DNA from: Chthoniobacter sp.
Lineage (GTDB): Bacteria > Verrucomicrobiota > Verrucomicrobiia > Chthoniobacterales > Chthoniobacteraceae
Assembly (NCBI GenBank): GCA_021414005.1
Contig: JAIOPH010000033.1
Coordinates: forward strand, 1-64,000
DNA length: 64,000 nucleotides
Direction: 5' to 3'
In this document: positions 26,667-38,064 of the stretch, piece after piece
Position numbering within the stretch: the stretch's first letter is position 1
Layout of the letters: every line of letters starts with the position of its first letter
Translations under genes and position numbers: made by a program
Notes under the pieces: generated by a model
What the model saw: only the letters and a program-made list of their open reading frames with translations
Databases searched by the model: none
Told to the model about the DNA's origin: nothing

Positions 26667-27935
26667 CTACGCTGCTTGAGTCGGCAGACTCACGATGAAG
26701 CTGCTGCCCGCGCCAGGCTCGCTCTCGACGACAATCGTGCCGCGGTGGGCGACCACGATTTCCTGCACGATGGCGAGGCCGAGGCCGCAGCCTTCGCGGG
26801 CGCGGCTGAGCTTTTGGTCGGCCTGGAAAAAGGGCGCGAAGATCTGTTTGCGCTCGGCGCGCGTGAGGCCCACGCCGTTGTCCGCGACGGTGAAAACCAC
26901 GTGCTCGGCGGTGGAGCGCACGCGGAGGCTGAGCCGCTTGTCGTCGCCGGTGTACTTGAGGGCGTTTTCGAGGAGGTTGGTGAGGACGGTGACGAGGGCG
27001 TCGTGGTCGGCGATGAGGTCAGGCAGCGGCTCCACGACATCCAACGTGAAAGCGCAGCCCGGCGCGTCGAGCTTGCCGCGCAGCGCGGCCACCGCCGCGT
27101 CGATGACCGGACGCACGACCACGCGCTCAAACGTGAATCCGTGCTGGCCGCGATGGAGCCGCGCGTGGGTGAGGAAGTTGTCGGTGAGGCGGCTCAGGCG
27201 CAGGTTTTCGGCGGCGATGAGGTCGAGATATTCGCGGCGCTGCTCCTCGGTGCGGCAGCGCCCTTCGCGCAGCGTATCCACGAGCATCCGCATGGAGGCG
27301 AGCGGGGTGCGCAGCTCGTGGGCGACAGTCGCGACGGAGGTGTTTTGCAGTTCGTGCAGCCGGAGCTGGCGGCTGACGGTCAACCCGGCGGTGCCGGCGA
27401 TTACGCAAATGGCGACCGCCGTGCCGAGGGCGATCCACGCGTAGATTTTGAACTGCGAGCGAACGCCGTCGCGAATCGCTTTGTCGTCCACGAGGTAGAG
27501 CTGGACCTGCCAAGGGAGATCGAGGTGCCGCAGCGGGGCGCGGGCCACCAGCTTGCCCGGCACGGGCACCACTCCGGCAACGATCTGCCCGCCGCCGTCA
27601 GCGATGGCGATCTCGATTTCGCCGTCAAAAAGGGCGCGGAAGAACTTGCGCGCATCTTCGGGGTGCGCCGCGCCGCCCTTGCTGGCGAGATGTTTGGCGA
27701 GCGACGGCCCGGCGTTCACCACGGTCTGCTGATACACGCTGGCGGCCCGCTCCAGCGCCGCCTCGCGCTCGCCCGAGAGCGCGTCCAGCATGAAGCGAAG
27801 CATCAGCACCATCGGAATGAACGGCACGAGCACGAGCAGCAGGAGCAGCGCGCGGAGTTGCTTGGGTTTGAATTCGTGAAGGGTCACGCGACGGGGTTGC
27901 GGGAGAACATTCACGGCGGGAAAAACGGTGTCCAT
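26667..27935 (-). CDS. Membrane sensor histidine kinase, partner of the adjacent regulator
   Basis: 422 residues. First membrane helix about 29-48 (ALLLLLVLVPFIPMVLML), a periplasmic domain of about 115 residues, second helix about 166-185, then HisKA with VATVAHELRTPLASMRM (His206), N-box LENALKYTGDD, and ATP lid GVGLTRAERKQIFAPFF with GCGLGLAIVQEIV. No HAMP domain is obvious between the second helix and the H-box. The kinase gene precedes the regulator gene, and both are on the minus strand. The signal sensed is unknown. Confidence 0.9.
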   Translation of the reverse strand: MDTVFPAVNVLPQPRRVTLHEFKPKQLRALLLLLVLVPFIPMVLMLRFMLDALSGEREAALERAASVYQQTVVNAGPSLAKHLASKGGAAHPEDARKFFRALFDGEIEIAIADGGGQIVAGVVPVPGKLVARAPLRHLDLPWQVQLYLVDDKAIRDGVRSQFKIYAWIALGTAVAICVIAGTAGLTVSRQLRLHELQNTSVATVAHELRTPLASMRMLVDTLREGRCRTEEQRREYLDLIAAENLRLSRLTDNFLTHARLHRGQHGFTFERVVVRPVIDAAVAALRGKLDAPGCAFTLDVVEPLPDLIADHDALVTVLTNLLENALKYTGDDKRLSLRVRSTAEHVVFTVADNGVGLTRAERKQIFAPFFQADQKLSRAREGCGLGLAIVQEIVVAHRGTIVVESEPGAGSSFIVSLPTQAA

Positions 27936-28011
27936 GAAAGACGCGAAAGGACACGAAAGATCTTCCCGGACGGACGGGGATTCTTTCGTGCCTTTCGCCG
28001 TTGGGAATGGG

Positions 28012-28680
28012 TTACCGCGCCGGTTCGAGGAGCGTCACGCCGTCGCCCATGTATTCGGAAACAGCGAGGGCGTTTTTAGACTTGTCGTCGTGCCGCGGCA
28101 GGAAGCGCTGCGTGCCGGAACCGGCCAGCGGCACGATACGGGCGCTGATGTCCGTATTGATGACCACCGCCTTCGTCCCCCTCCAGGTGCCGCCGAGAAC
28201 ATTTTCCTGATCGGTGAATTTTCCCGTGCCGTCGGTGTGATCCACGAGCAGCGGCCAGTTGGAATTTGACGACTGGTTGAGCCCGTCAATGAACGCCCAA
28301 TGGTTTTCGCCCGGTGCCACGATGTGCGCCGCATCGCTGATGTCGTTATCCACGCTCGGTCCGGCTTTTGAGCCGCCGACGGCAAAGACTTTTTCATTGT
28401 CGAGGTAGGTCGGCACGAGGCTGCGGAAGACATCGTTCGAGGATTTAATGTCCTCGCCGAAGCTGTTCTTCTTCGTCGGGTAATTGCCGTCGTTGTCCCC
28501 GGCAAACAGCCGGAGTGCGAGGCCGATCTGGCGCGCGTTGTTCATGGCGTTGGCCTGCTTGCCGTTCATGATGATCCTTTGGTAAACGGGCACGGAAAAG
28601 CCTGCAAGGATGGCGATGATGCTGATGACGACGAGCAGCTCGATGAGCGTGAACGCCGCGCGGATTCGGTTGGTTTTCAT
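28012..28680 (-). CDS. Type II/IV pseudopilin with PVC-type C-terminal domain
   Basis: 222 residues. The start MKTNRIRAAFTLIELLVVIS is a class-III signal: cleavage and N-methylation by prepilin peptidase are expected before Phe (A-FTLIE, with Glu at +5). After the helix come QANAMNNARQIGLALRLFAG and a domain with dates-like polar loops and DFxP-poor sequence; the region VVINTDISARIVPLAGSG and SEYMGDGVTLLEPAR is typical of the very numerous single pseudopilins of Verrucomicrobiota and Planctomycetota. No secretion or pilus assembly genes are near. The gene starts divergently from efp across a 531-base gap. Confidence 0.85.
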   Translation of the reverse strand: MKTNRIRAAFTLIELLVVISIIAILAGFSVPVYQRIIMNGKQANAMNNARQIGLALRLFAGDNDGNYPTKKNSFGEDIKSSNDVFRSLVPTYLDNEKVFAVGGSKAGPSVDNDISDAAHIVAPGENHWAFIDGLNQSSNSNWPLLVDHTDGTGKFTDQENVLGGTWRGTKAVVINTDISARIVPLAGSGTQRFLPRHDDKSKNALAVSEYMGDGVTLLEPAR

Positions 28681-29211
28681 TTCGGTTTCTTTCTTGTTTT
28701 GGTTTGGATTGGCGTCAGCCGCGGAATGCGACTGACCACGCCCTAAGATTCGCGCCCCCGTGTTATGAAATTGTTACCGCCCGGTTCCCGGTTCGTTCTT
28801 TTTCGCAGTTTCTGGCACCACCGGAGTCGCCATTGAAAATCCTTTTCCCCGATGGGCGGCTACGGCATCAAAAGCGGGTTGCCGCGGTTGGTTCCGCTGA
28901 CGGCTTTTTGACAAACCCACTGCGCCAATCATTAAGATCACCTCGTGGACGCGGGCAGTGGATGGATCGTGGGAATCGGTGCGAATCGCCGGGTAGGTGC
29001 CGCCATCCTTGCCAGCTTCTCTGGCGAATGGCTTGCCGCTGGGTGGGCCGCGCCAGCGGCAAGCAGGCTTCGGTGAAACGTGAAACGTCTCGCAAAAACC
29101 TCGCGTAGCGGATGTGGACAACGCGCTTGCCAGCCCGGTGGGGTTTGCGGATAGTCCCGGCCCCTTTCACGCAAAAATCCGCAATCCCAAACTCGAAATC
29201 CGAAACTCCCT
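28681..29211 (+). other. 531-base divergent intergenic region
   Basis: Lies between the starts of the pseudopilin (minus) and efp (plus), so it should hold both promoters. I see no clear -35/-10 pair, no strong Shine-Dalgarno before either start, and no RNA gene. ORFs of 100-130 codons exist on both strands but have no recognisable motif and overlap each other. A repeated aaacgt (GTGAAACGTGAAACGTC near 29070) is the only local pattern noticed. Confidence 0.4.
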
Positions 29212-29769
29212 ATGGCCAACGCCAACGATCTCCGCAAAGGCATGTGCATCCGCTACAACGGCAATCCTGCCATCGTCCTCGAAGTCATGCACCGCACGCC
29301 GGGCAACCTGCGGGCTTTTGTGCAGGCGATCATCCGTTACATTGGCACGGGGAAAAGTGCGGACGTGCGCTTTGGCTCAACGGACAAGGTGGACTCGGTG
29401 GACGTGGAGCGGAAGGAGTTGGAGTTCTCCTACAAGGATCAGGGCGGCTACAATTTCATGGACCCGGTGACGTATGACTCGATCACCTTCGACGAGTCCT
29501 TTATCGGCGACACGAAGGACTACCTGACGGAGAATCTGAAGTGCGAGATCCTCTACGTGGAAGGCAAAGCCGCGAGCATTTCGCTGCCGTCGTCGGTCAT
29601 CCTCACGGTCACGGAATCCGCGGAAGGCGTGAAGGGCGACAGCGCGAACAACGTGCAGAAGCCGGCGACGCTGGAGACCGGCAAGGTGATCAATGTCCCG
29701 CTCTTTGTGAAAGAGGGGGAGAAGATCAAGGTCTCGACCGAGAACGGCTCCTACATGGGCCGGGCGTAG
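29212..29769 (+). CDS. efp: Elongation factor P, with Asn at the usual modified tip position
   Basis: 185 residues in three beta-barrel domains. EF-P relieves ribosome stalling at polyproline. Domain I: ANDLRKGMCIRYNGNPAIV; domain III signature: DSANNVQKPATLETGKVINV and FVKEGEKIKVSTENGSYMG. The tip loop reads HRTPGNLRAFVQ. The residue after PG, which is Lys34 in E. coli and Arg32 in EarP-type factors, is Asn32 here. An arginine lies two positions later. So neither EpmA nor EarP chemistry fits directly, and no modification genes are nearby. A membrane HELTH protein follows. Confidence 0.93.
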   Translation: MANANDLRKGMCIRYNGNPAIVLEVMHRTPGNLRAFVQAIIRYIGTGKSADVRFGSTDKVDSVDVERKELEFSYKDQGGYNFMDPVTYDSITFDESFIGDTKDYLTENLKCEILYVEGKAASISLPSSVILTVTESAEGVKGDSANNVQKPATLETGKVINVPLFVKEGEKIKVSTENGSYMGRA

Positions 29770-29897
29770 CAGAATTTTTTGGGCCTTGGCCTTTTGATTC
29801 GGCGGGCGGTAAAAACGCCCCACGCGTGAGCCAGAAGCGAAGATCGAAACTGTCCGCCGGCACCAGCCGCCAGAAATTGCGGCTGGCCACCGGAACC

Positions 29898-30692
29898 ATG
29901 GACGAACCGCTCGGCCACCGGCTGCGCCGCTGGTGGCACTACGGGGTGCGCGATCGCTCGCTCAAGACCATCTACGGCATCTTCTTGCTGCCGGTGGCGT
30001 GGATTTTTTCGCAGACGTTTTTCACCGCTTTCCGCCAGGCCACGGTCATCCACGAGATATGGCGGATGGAGGAGTTCGGCATGTTCACGGTGGGCGCGCT
30101 GGGCTGGGTACTGGCGTTTATCGGCGGCCTCTGGATCACGGGTGGCGTGTGGCCGCTGCACGTCTATGTCTTTGGGCACGAACTCACCCACGCCGTCTGG
30201 GTCTGGCTCAGCCGGGGCCAGGTGCTGGAAAAGCAAATGTGGTCGGACAGGGGCGGCTACATCGTCACGAACACGCACAATTTTTGGATCGCCCTGACGC
30301 CGTATTTTTACCCGATTTACAGCCTCATCGTGATCGTTGGCTACGCCATCGCCAGCCTCTTTTGGGATGTGGCGCACAGCCCGGCCACGTTCCTGTTGCT
30401 CACCCCGGAAAAGTGGCTCTTCCTGCTCCTCGGCCTCACCTGGGCGTTTCACATCACGTTCACCATCTGGATGATTCCCAAGGGTCAGACGGATCTGACC
30501 ACCCACGGCACGTTCTTTTCCCTCGTGGTGATTTACCTCATGAATTTGCTCGTGCTTACCGTTTCGCTTCTCGTCGTAGCACCGGAGCTGTCTTTCGCCG
30601 GCTACGGGCACCACCTGATGGCGAACGCCGAAAACTTTTCCGAGTGGGCGTGGAAAATCTTCCGCGCCATGTGGATGAAAGCGACGGGGTGA
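29898..30692 (+). CDS. Multi-pass membrane protein with HELTH motif (possible M50-like)
   Basis: 264 residues with about six membrane helices. Within a helix lies VFGHELTHAVWVWLS: His94-Glu95 and His98 form an HExxH zinc signature, the arrangement used by intramembrane site-2 proteases. A second metal ligand such as the family's NPDG/LDG motif was not found, so it may be a remote or non-proteolytic relative. Later segments are IALTPYFYPIYSLIVIVGYA and WAFHITFTIWMIPKGQTDLT. An in-frame GTG at 29826 would add 24 basic residues; no good ribosome site favours either start. It is downstream of efp by about 130 bases and converges with acs. Confidence 0.55.
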   Translation: MDEPLGHRLRRWWHYGVRDRSLKTIYGIFLLPVAWIFSQTFFTAFRQATVIHEIWRMEEFGMFTVGALGWVLAFIGGLWITGGVWPLHVYVFGHELTHAVWVWLSRGQVLEKQMWSDRGGYIVTNTHNFWIALTPYFYPIYSLIVIVGYAIASLFWDVAHSPATFLLLTPEKWLFLLLGLTWAFHITFTIWMIPKGQTDLTTHGTFFSLVVIYLMNLLVLTVSLLVVAPELSFAGYGHHLMANAENFSEWAWKIFRAMWMKATG

Positions 30693-30719
30693 GGCGGATT
30701 CGTCGCCGGAACAAACCGG

Positions 30720-30735
30720 TTGGCGGAAGCGCCAA
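30720..30735 (+). terminator. Stem-loop between convergent genes
   Basis: ttggcg-gaag-cgccaa makes a six-base-pair stem with a GNAR-like loop, midway between the stop of the membrane protein gene and the stop of acs. It could serve both strands. No T run follows. Confidence 0.35.
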
Positions 30736-30740
30736 ACCTT

Positions 30741-32690
<1,950 letters not shown>

Positions 32691-32748
32691 TGGGACGTGG
32701 GGTAAAAAAGAGACGCGGTAGCTACCAGTGGCGCGCGCGCGGAACAAT

Positions 32749-33159
32749 TCAAAGTTGTCCCCGCCAGCGTGCGACGACTTTCGCCAGCCAGCCGAAGAAG
32801 AAAATGCCGGCGTAATCTCCTGCGAGATCGAGCAGGTCGAAAGTGCGCGTGGGTAGCCAAATCTGGGAGATTTCCTCGAGCGTGCAGCAAACCGCGACGA
32901 ATACGCTGCCAAGCAGCCAGCCACATCCGAGCCAGCGCACGGCCCGCTGCCCCAGCGCGAAGTTGAGCAGGCCCGCCGCGACGCCGATGATGACGAAGTG
33001 ACCGATTTTATCCGTGCCCGGATGGGCGCTGATGAACCCGTAAACCGGTGTCAGCAGACCGCGGTCGGCGAAGTAGTTGATGACCGCGCACATGACGAGC
33101 CAGGCTAGGGCGATCGCCCAGCGCAGCCGCGTGCGCGGCTTTCTCGGAATGTCGTTCAC
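32749..33159 (-). CDS. VanZ-like family membrane protein
   Basis: 136 residues with four membrane helices. The segments HPGTDKIGHFVIIGVAAGLL and EEISQIWLPTRTFDLLDLAGDYAG are the VanZ-like signature (DKxxHF, the ExxQ and R-x-x-D-x-x-D pattern). VanZ confers teicoplanin resistance in enterococci, but most relatives have no known role. The GTG at 33159 overlaps the stop of the CBM9-like gene (GTGA), which decides this start over the longer reading from 33288. Confidence 0.78.
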   Translation of the reverse strand: MNDIPRKPRTRLRWAIALAWLVMCAVINYFADRGLLTPVYGFISAHPGTDKIGHFVIIGVAAGLLNFALGQRAVRWLGCGWLLGSVFVAVCCTLEEISQIWLPTRTFDLLDLAGDYAGIFFFGWLAKVVARWRGQL

Positions 33160-33776
33160 GCCGTGAATCGCAAAATGCCGAAGCGCTCCGGCGTGTGAAA
33201 GTTCGCGCGGCCCGCGGGCGACCACGAGGTCAGTTCGCGCGGCCCGCCGGGCGGGCGGTCGATGCGGCAGAAATTCACCCGCCAGCAATCACCCGGCCGC
33301 GGCGGTGCCGCGGTGAGGCTGGAAAAGGGCATCGCCAGCTCCGCCGTCCAGCCCGCGTCCATCTTCACCACCGCCGTCCGCAGCCCCTCGCAGCACCACG
33401 CGAAATCCTTCACGTAGCCGCTCCGGTTCCGGCGCAGCACGAGGTCGAGCACGGTGTTCAGCGGGTTTACCTCGATCTCGAAGTAACACGCCAGATCGCC
33501 CACCGGATCGAGGAACACCTCCACGACTTCCTCCTCCCACAGCGGCCCGTCGCGCTCCGTCAGCGTGGCGTGCGGATGCGTATCCGCCGCATGAAAAAGC
33601 ACCCGCAACTCCTCATCCGTCCACACCGTCCGCAAGCTCGTCCCCTGCTGCGGCGCCGCGCCCGTGACGGTGTCGCGAAACTCCACGGGGTCCACCGCCC
33701 GCCAGACATCCGCCCGCTCATGCGCTGCGACCGGCCCCGGCTCGGCGCGCGGGCAATTGAGCGCCGGCAAGTCCAT
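33156..33776 (-). CDS. CBM9-like domain protein
   Basis: 206 residues. The pattern RTVWTDEELRVLFHAADTHP, LWEEEVVEVFLDPVGDLACY, FEIEVNPLNTVLDLVL, GWTAELAMPFSSL and WRVNFCRIDRP belongs to the carbohydrate-binding family 9-like domain found at the ends of many secreted glycan enzymes. Here it stands alone and without a signal peptide, so location and ligand are unclear. It is translationally coupled to the VanZ-like gene and follows the FHA gene by 33 bases. An ATG at 33797 would add seven residues. Confidence 0.8.
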   Translation of the reverse strand: MDLPALNCPRAEPGPVAAHERADVWRAVDPVEFRDTVTGAAPQQGTSLRTVWTDEELRVLFHAADTHPHATLTERDGPLWEEEVVEVFLDPVGDLACYFEIEVNPLNTVLDLVLRRNRSGYVKDFAWCCEGLRTAVVKMDAGWTAELAMPFSSLTAAPPRPGDCWRVNFCRIDRPPGGPRELTSWSPAGRANFHTPERFGILRFTA

Positions 33777-33809
33777 CGCCCAATCGCCAGATCGCAAAAC
33801 GCCAACCCT

Positions 33810-34328
33810 TTACAGCGGCGATTTCATTCCGGTGATCATCACCGCCGCCGCCGCGAAGACGAGTATGGCCACGACGGACAGCGCGAAAATCGCCATCGCC
33901 GCCGGATCTTTCTTTTTGTCCTTCTTTTGAAACGGCGAAGCGTTTGTGAAAGCGGCGGGCCGCACGCTCGACGAGGCCACCACCGCGGCGACCTCCTCCG
34001 GCTCCGGCATGGCTTGGGCCTCGGCGGGATTTTCGGATGCGTAGCTCGTCTCGATGTGGCCGAAGCGCACCCGGTCCCCGGCTTTCAGCGGATGCGCCAC
34101 GCCCTCGGCCAGCTCCTGGCCATTGAGCTGTGTGCCGTTCGTCGAGCCGAGATCGGTCAGGGAATAGTCGCCATTTTCTCCGAGCGTGAGTTCCGCGTGC
34201 TGGCTGGAGACTGAGGCGTCCTCGATCTGCAGCGCGTTTTCCGCGAGCCGTCCGATGGTGATGGAAGCTTCCACGAGTTCATGCACGGCCGCGGAGCCGT
34301 CGGGGAGAGAAACAAGGAGTTTGGGCAT
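33810..34328 (-). CDS. FHA-domain protein with C-terminal membrane anchor
   Basis: 172 residues. FHA domain at about 1-95: SITIGRLAENALQIEDASVS, SSQHAELTLGENG, LTDLGSTNGTQLNG carry the GR, S-x-x-H and N-G phosphothreonine-binding signature. A polar linker follows, then one helix (AMAIFALSVVAILVFAAAAV) close to the C-terminus, so the FHA head faces the cytoplasm. No Ser/Thr kinase is nearby. First gene of a probable minus-strand run FHA, CBM9-like, VanZ-like, acs. Confidence 0.88.
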   Translation of the reverse strand: MPKLLVSLPDGSAAVHELVEASITIGRLAENALQIEDASVSSQHAELTLGENGDYSLTDLGSTNGTQLNGQELAEGVAHPLKAGDRVRFGHIETSYASENPAEAQAMPEPEEVAAVVASSSVRPAAFTNASPFQKKDKKKDPAAMAIFALSVVAILVFAAAAVMITGMKSPL

Positions 34329-34523
34329 GGCCGGAGAAAGTGCGAAGTGGGGCGCGGGGCGTCAACTCCGAAGACCGCGCGCCACGGCCCCGAATGAATG
34401 CCGTGCGGTTTGCGGGCCGGCGATCTTCGGGTGGTGCGTAGTTGGAAAAAACCTGTCATTTCTCCACGGCATTTCGCTCCGTTCAGAGCGGCGCGCCTTT
34501 TCCAAATCCACTCCCACAGTCCC

Positions 34524-36368
34524 ATGTCCCCCCTCATTCTTATCATCCTGCTCGCCATCGTCGCCCCGCTGCGGGCCCAGACGGCGAAGCCGAACATCGT
34601 CCTCATCCTCGCCGACGATCTCGGCGTGAATGACCTCTCGTGCTACGGGCGCAAGGACCACGCGACGCCGAATCTTGACAAGCTCGCCGCGCAGGGGATG
34701 CGTTTTTCTTGCGCTTATGCGCAGCCCGTCTGCTCGCCTTCGCGCGCGGCGCTGCTCACGGGCAAGAGCCCGGCGCGCCTGCACCTCACCACCTTCCTCC
34801 CCGGTCGTGGCGATGCGCCCGCGCAGCGGCTGCTTCAGCCCGTGATCGAGGGACAGCTCCCGCTGGAGGAAATCACCATCGCCGAGCTACTGCGCGATGC
34901 GGGCTACGCCACCGGGTGCATTGGCAAATGGCATCTCGGCGGCGCGGGCTTTGGGCCGAAGGAGCAGGGCTTCGACACTGTCGTCGCGGGGCAGGCTGTG
35001 ACGAAGCCGACGGCGGAGGAGGGGAGCAAAGGCGAAGTGGGGCTGACCGTCGCGGCGGAGCAGTTCATTGATGCGAATAAGGAGCGGCCCTTTTTCCTCT
35101 ACCTCGCGCACCACAGCCCGCACATCCCTTTCGCCGCCCGCCCGGAGGACGCGGCGCAGCACGAGAGCGCGTTCAGCCCGGCGTATGCAGATGTCATCGC
35201 GCGCCTCGATGCGGCGGTCGGGCGCGTCATGGCCAGGATCGACGCGCTCGGGCTGGCGGAGCGCACCATTTTCATTTTCGCCAGCGACAACGGGGGCCTG
35301 CACGTCCTCGAATTTCCCGGCACGCCAGCCACGCACAACACTCCGTTCCGCGCGGGCAAAGGTTTTCTGTATGAAGGCGGCTTGCGCGTGCCGCTCATCG
35401 TGCGCTGGCCGGGCAAGGTCGCGCCGGGCGTGAACGACACGCCGATGGTGCTAACCGACCTCATGCCCACGATGCTCGAATGGACCGGGCTCGATCCCGC
35501 GAAAGTCGTCGGCCCGCTCGATGGCGTGAGCCTCATGCGGATGTTCATGGGCATCGCCCCGCCGCCGCGCGCGCTGTTTTGGCATTTCCCGCACTACACG
35601 AATCAGGGTGGACGTCCCGGCGGTGCGGTGCGCGAGGGCGACTGGAAACTGGTGGAAAACTACGAGGACGAAAGCGTGGAGCTTTTCGACCTCGCGAAAG
35701 ATCCCGGCGAGACCACGAATCTCGCCGCGCAGGAGACCGCGCGCGCCGACGGTCTGCGGAAAAAGCTGCGCGAGTGGCGGCAGCGCGTGGGTGGGCAGGC
35801 ATGCGCGCCGAATCCCGCGTTCGACGCCGCGGCGCACGATGCGATCTACGTCACCCGCGATCCTTCGAAGGTCGTGGTCGGCGGGAAAACCGCCGCGCAA
35901 CTGGAGGCCGAGTGGAAGCCGTGGCGCGCCGGAATCAACGCTGCCGTGCATCAGCGCCCAGTCGTGACGCCCGCCACCGGCACCATCCGCCTGCACGCCG
36001 CCGCCGCGCAGGTCCACGGCGAAAAGCTGCGCTTCGAGCCGGAGCCCATGAAGCGCACGCTCGGTTTCTGGGTGAACCCCGCCGACTGGGCGAGCTGGGA
36101 TTTCGCCGTGGGCAAGCCCGGCAAATACGAGGTCGAAGTCCTGCAGGGTTGCGGCGGCGGCGGGTCCGAGGTGGCCGTGGAGGTCGCCGGGCAAAAGCTC
36201 ACTTTCATCGTCGAGAACACCGGTCACTTTCAGTACTTCATCCAGCGTGCGATCGGCGTCGTCGAACTGCCAACTGGCCCACAGACCCTTGCCGTGAGGC
36301 CGCAGTCGAAAAAGGGCGGAGCCGTCATGGATCTCCGCCAGGTCACGCTCCGGCCGGTGGAAAAGTGA
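34524..36368 (+). CDS. Secreted arylsulfatase-type sulfatase with C-terminal beta-sandwich region
   Basis: 614 residues. Signal peptide to about LRAQ-TAK. Metal ligands Asp31-Asp32 in NIVLILADDLG. The maturation motif C-S-P-S-R has Cys70, to be converted to formylglycine, followed by AALLTGKSP. Also IGKWHLGG, FFLYLAHHSPHIPF and SDNGGLHV. The last 130 residues (LGFWVNPADWASWDFAVGKP, YEVEVLQGCGGGGSEVAVEV) look like an added carbohydrate-binding type beta-sandwich. It should release sulfate from a glycan outside the cytoplasm. No formylglycine-generating enzyme is visible in the window. The long upstream reading (from 34398) is rejected because it hides the signal peptide. Confidence 0.9.
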   Translation: MSPLILIILLAIVAPLRAQTAKPNIVLILADDLGVNDLSCYGRKDHATPNLDKLAAQGMRFSCAYAQPVCSPSRAALLTGKSPARLHLTTFLPGRGDAPAQRLLQPVIEGQLPLEEITIAELLRDAGYATGCIGKWHLGGAGFGPKEQGFDTVVAGQAVTKPTAEEGSKGEVGLTVAAEQFIDANKERPFFLYLAHHSPHIPFAARPEDAAQHESAFSPAYADVIARLDAAVGRVMARIDALGLAERTIFIFASDNGGLHVLEFPGTPATHNTPFRAGKGFLYEGGLRVPLIVRWPGKVAPGVNDTPMVLTDLMPTMLEWTGLDPAKVVGPLDGVSLMRMFMGIAPPPRALFWHFPHYTNQGGRPGGAVREGDWKLVENYEDESVELFDLAKDPGETTNLAAQETARADGLRKKLREWRQRVGGQACAPNPAFDAAAHDAIYVTRDPSKVVVGGKTAAQLEAEWKPWRAGINAAVHQRPVVTPATGTIRLHAAAAQVHGEKLRFEPEPMKRTLGFWVNPADWASWDFAVGKPGKYEVEVLQGCGGGGSEVAVEVAGQKLTFIVENTGHFQYFIQRAIGVVELPTGPQTLAVRPQSKKGGAVMDLRQVTLRPVEK

Positions 36369-36573
36369 CGATCGGGTCGCGACACGGCTGGCCTGCAGGG
36401 CATGCCGCACCCTCGCTCCGGCATACGCGGCAAGCGAACCGGGGATGACGACGCGGGAACCCGTGGAGGCGATGGACCGCGCCGCGTAATGATTCAGCCG
36501 GGGAATCTTGATCAGGACTTGAAGATCACCTCCGCGGCGAAAGCGCCGCTGCCCCGATAGTTCGCGCTGAACG

Positions 36574-38064
36574 ATGACGATGCCGTGCGCGTACGGGCGC
36601 GGATGCGAGGGGATCGCTGCTTTTTCTGGCGCCGCGCTGCCGCAGGTGGTGGCGCTGGCGCAGTCGCCGGAGCAGGCCGTGGACGGTGCCGTGTCGCTCC
36701 TCGCAGACGCGCAGCTCGCGAGCTTTGCGGAGACGTGGAATGCCGGTGGCGACGCCACGCGGTATGCCGCCGCACTGGAGGCGCTGGTGGCAAAATTCCC
36801 GCGTGGCTGGGTGCAGCGCGAAGCGGCCAGCCTGCTGGCGGCGCGAGTACGCTCCCGGACCGCTCGCCGGCGAGGCGGATGCGAAACAGCCGCGGATTTT
36901 TTGCTGAAACTGAAGCCCGCGCAGGTGGCAGAAGTCCCGCTGGAGCGGAACTGGTTCCTGCCGGGCGGCGGCTAGGGCGGCGCTTTTCATCAGGCGAGGA
37001 CGACGAGGAGGAGACCGCCGCGCCGGCCAAGACCGGCAGCGCGGTCACGGCCTTTTTTGTCAAAAAACGGGAGACCGCCGTGGCGCTGGCCAAGCTGCTC
37101 GACGACCGGCGCTTTCTCCGTCTCGAGCGCCGGGAGAACAGCCGCAGTTCCTACGGAGGACGGCAGTCGCACGAGGAGACGGTGCGGCGCCAATACGACG
37201 CTCTGGCCCGCCCGTATCAGATGGGGGGAACTCGCGTGGTCGCTGCTCAGACACCTTCTGCCCGACTCGATCCGCAGCGATGCTGATGACAAGCCGACGG
37301 CGCGGGCCGCCGTCGCGCTGGCCTGGCTGCAAGCTGCGGCTACGAAAACGGACGACGAACTTTCGTGGGACTATCTCCGCAGGGCGGATCGTGCGTATGA
37401 AGACGACTTCCGCCGCAGCCTGCATTTCCTGGTGGAGCGCGGCACGCCGGAGACGCTCGTCCAGCTCCGCGACGTTTTCGTGGATCCGGGAGTTTGGAAT
37501 GAGTCGTCATTGCGCACGATGATCCCGGAGGCGGAGAAATATGCGAAACGCGCGACGGTTGACGCAGACTTCGCGGCCAAAGTGCGGGCGGCGGCGCGGG
37601 TGGGGCTGACGGAGGAAGAGGCCGGGCGCTCGGAGTATTCGGGCAATGGCGCGGATGACTACCGGAAGCAGCAGGCGGCTCAGAGGGCCGCGCAGAAGAA
37701 GCAGCTCGACCAGCTTTTTAAGGCTGCGCCGCCGCTCGCGGAGCAGCTCGCGGAGATCGTGGCGATGGACGAAACGGAAGCGCTGGCCGCACTCAACACG
37801 TCGGGCGAGGCGATGATGGAAAGACCGCCGGTGGAGCTCGAGGTGGCGTTTTTTCAGGCCGCCGCCAAGGCGAAATCGGCGGCAGTCAAACAGCAATTGA
37901 TCCAAGGAGCGATGGGCGCGTGGATGCGCGCGTCGCGAGGTCAGCCGGGCGCGAAAGCCGCTGCTCCGCTCCTTTGCCAGCGGCCCCCTCCACGCGACAG
38001 GCGTTGCTTACGCTGCTCCGTGACGAGACGGTTCCCGCAGATCTGCGCGGCTGTGGCGGCATGA
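36574..38064 (+). pseudogene. Broken gene of unknown function
   Basis: Three frames join into one helical, Ala/Glu-rich protein: SPEQAVDGAVSLLADAQLAS to about 36850, then EEETAAPAKTGSAVTAFFVK to 37223, then ELAWSLLRHLLPDSIRSDAD to about 37930. The second break is at a run of six G (37223-37228); with five G the reading continues QMGELAWSLL. The last part has a charged helix (DDYRKQQAAQRAAQKKQLDQ). I do not recognise the family. The intact start and end are not clear, and the C-terminal part runs into the PLP-enzyme remnant. It lies in a zone with several other broken genes. Confidence 0.5.

Noticed and set aside
28704..29108. ORFs on both strands in the pseudopilin-efp gap
   Set aside because: They overlap each other, have unusual composition and no motif, and nothing suggests translation.
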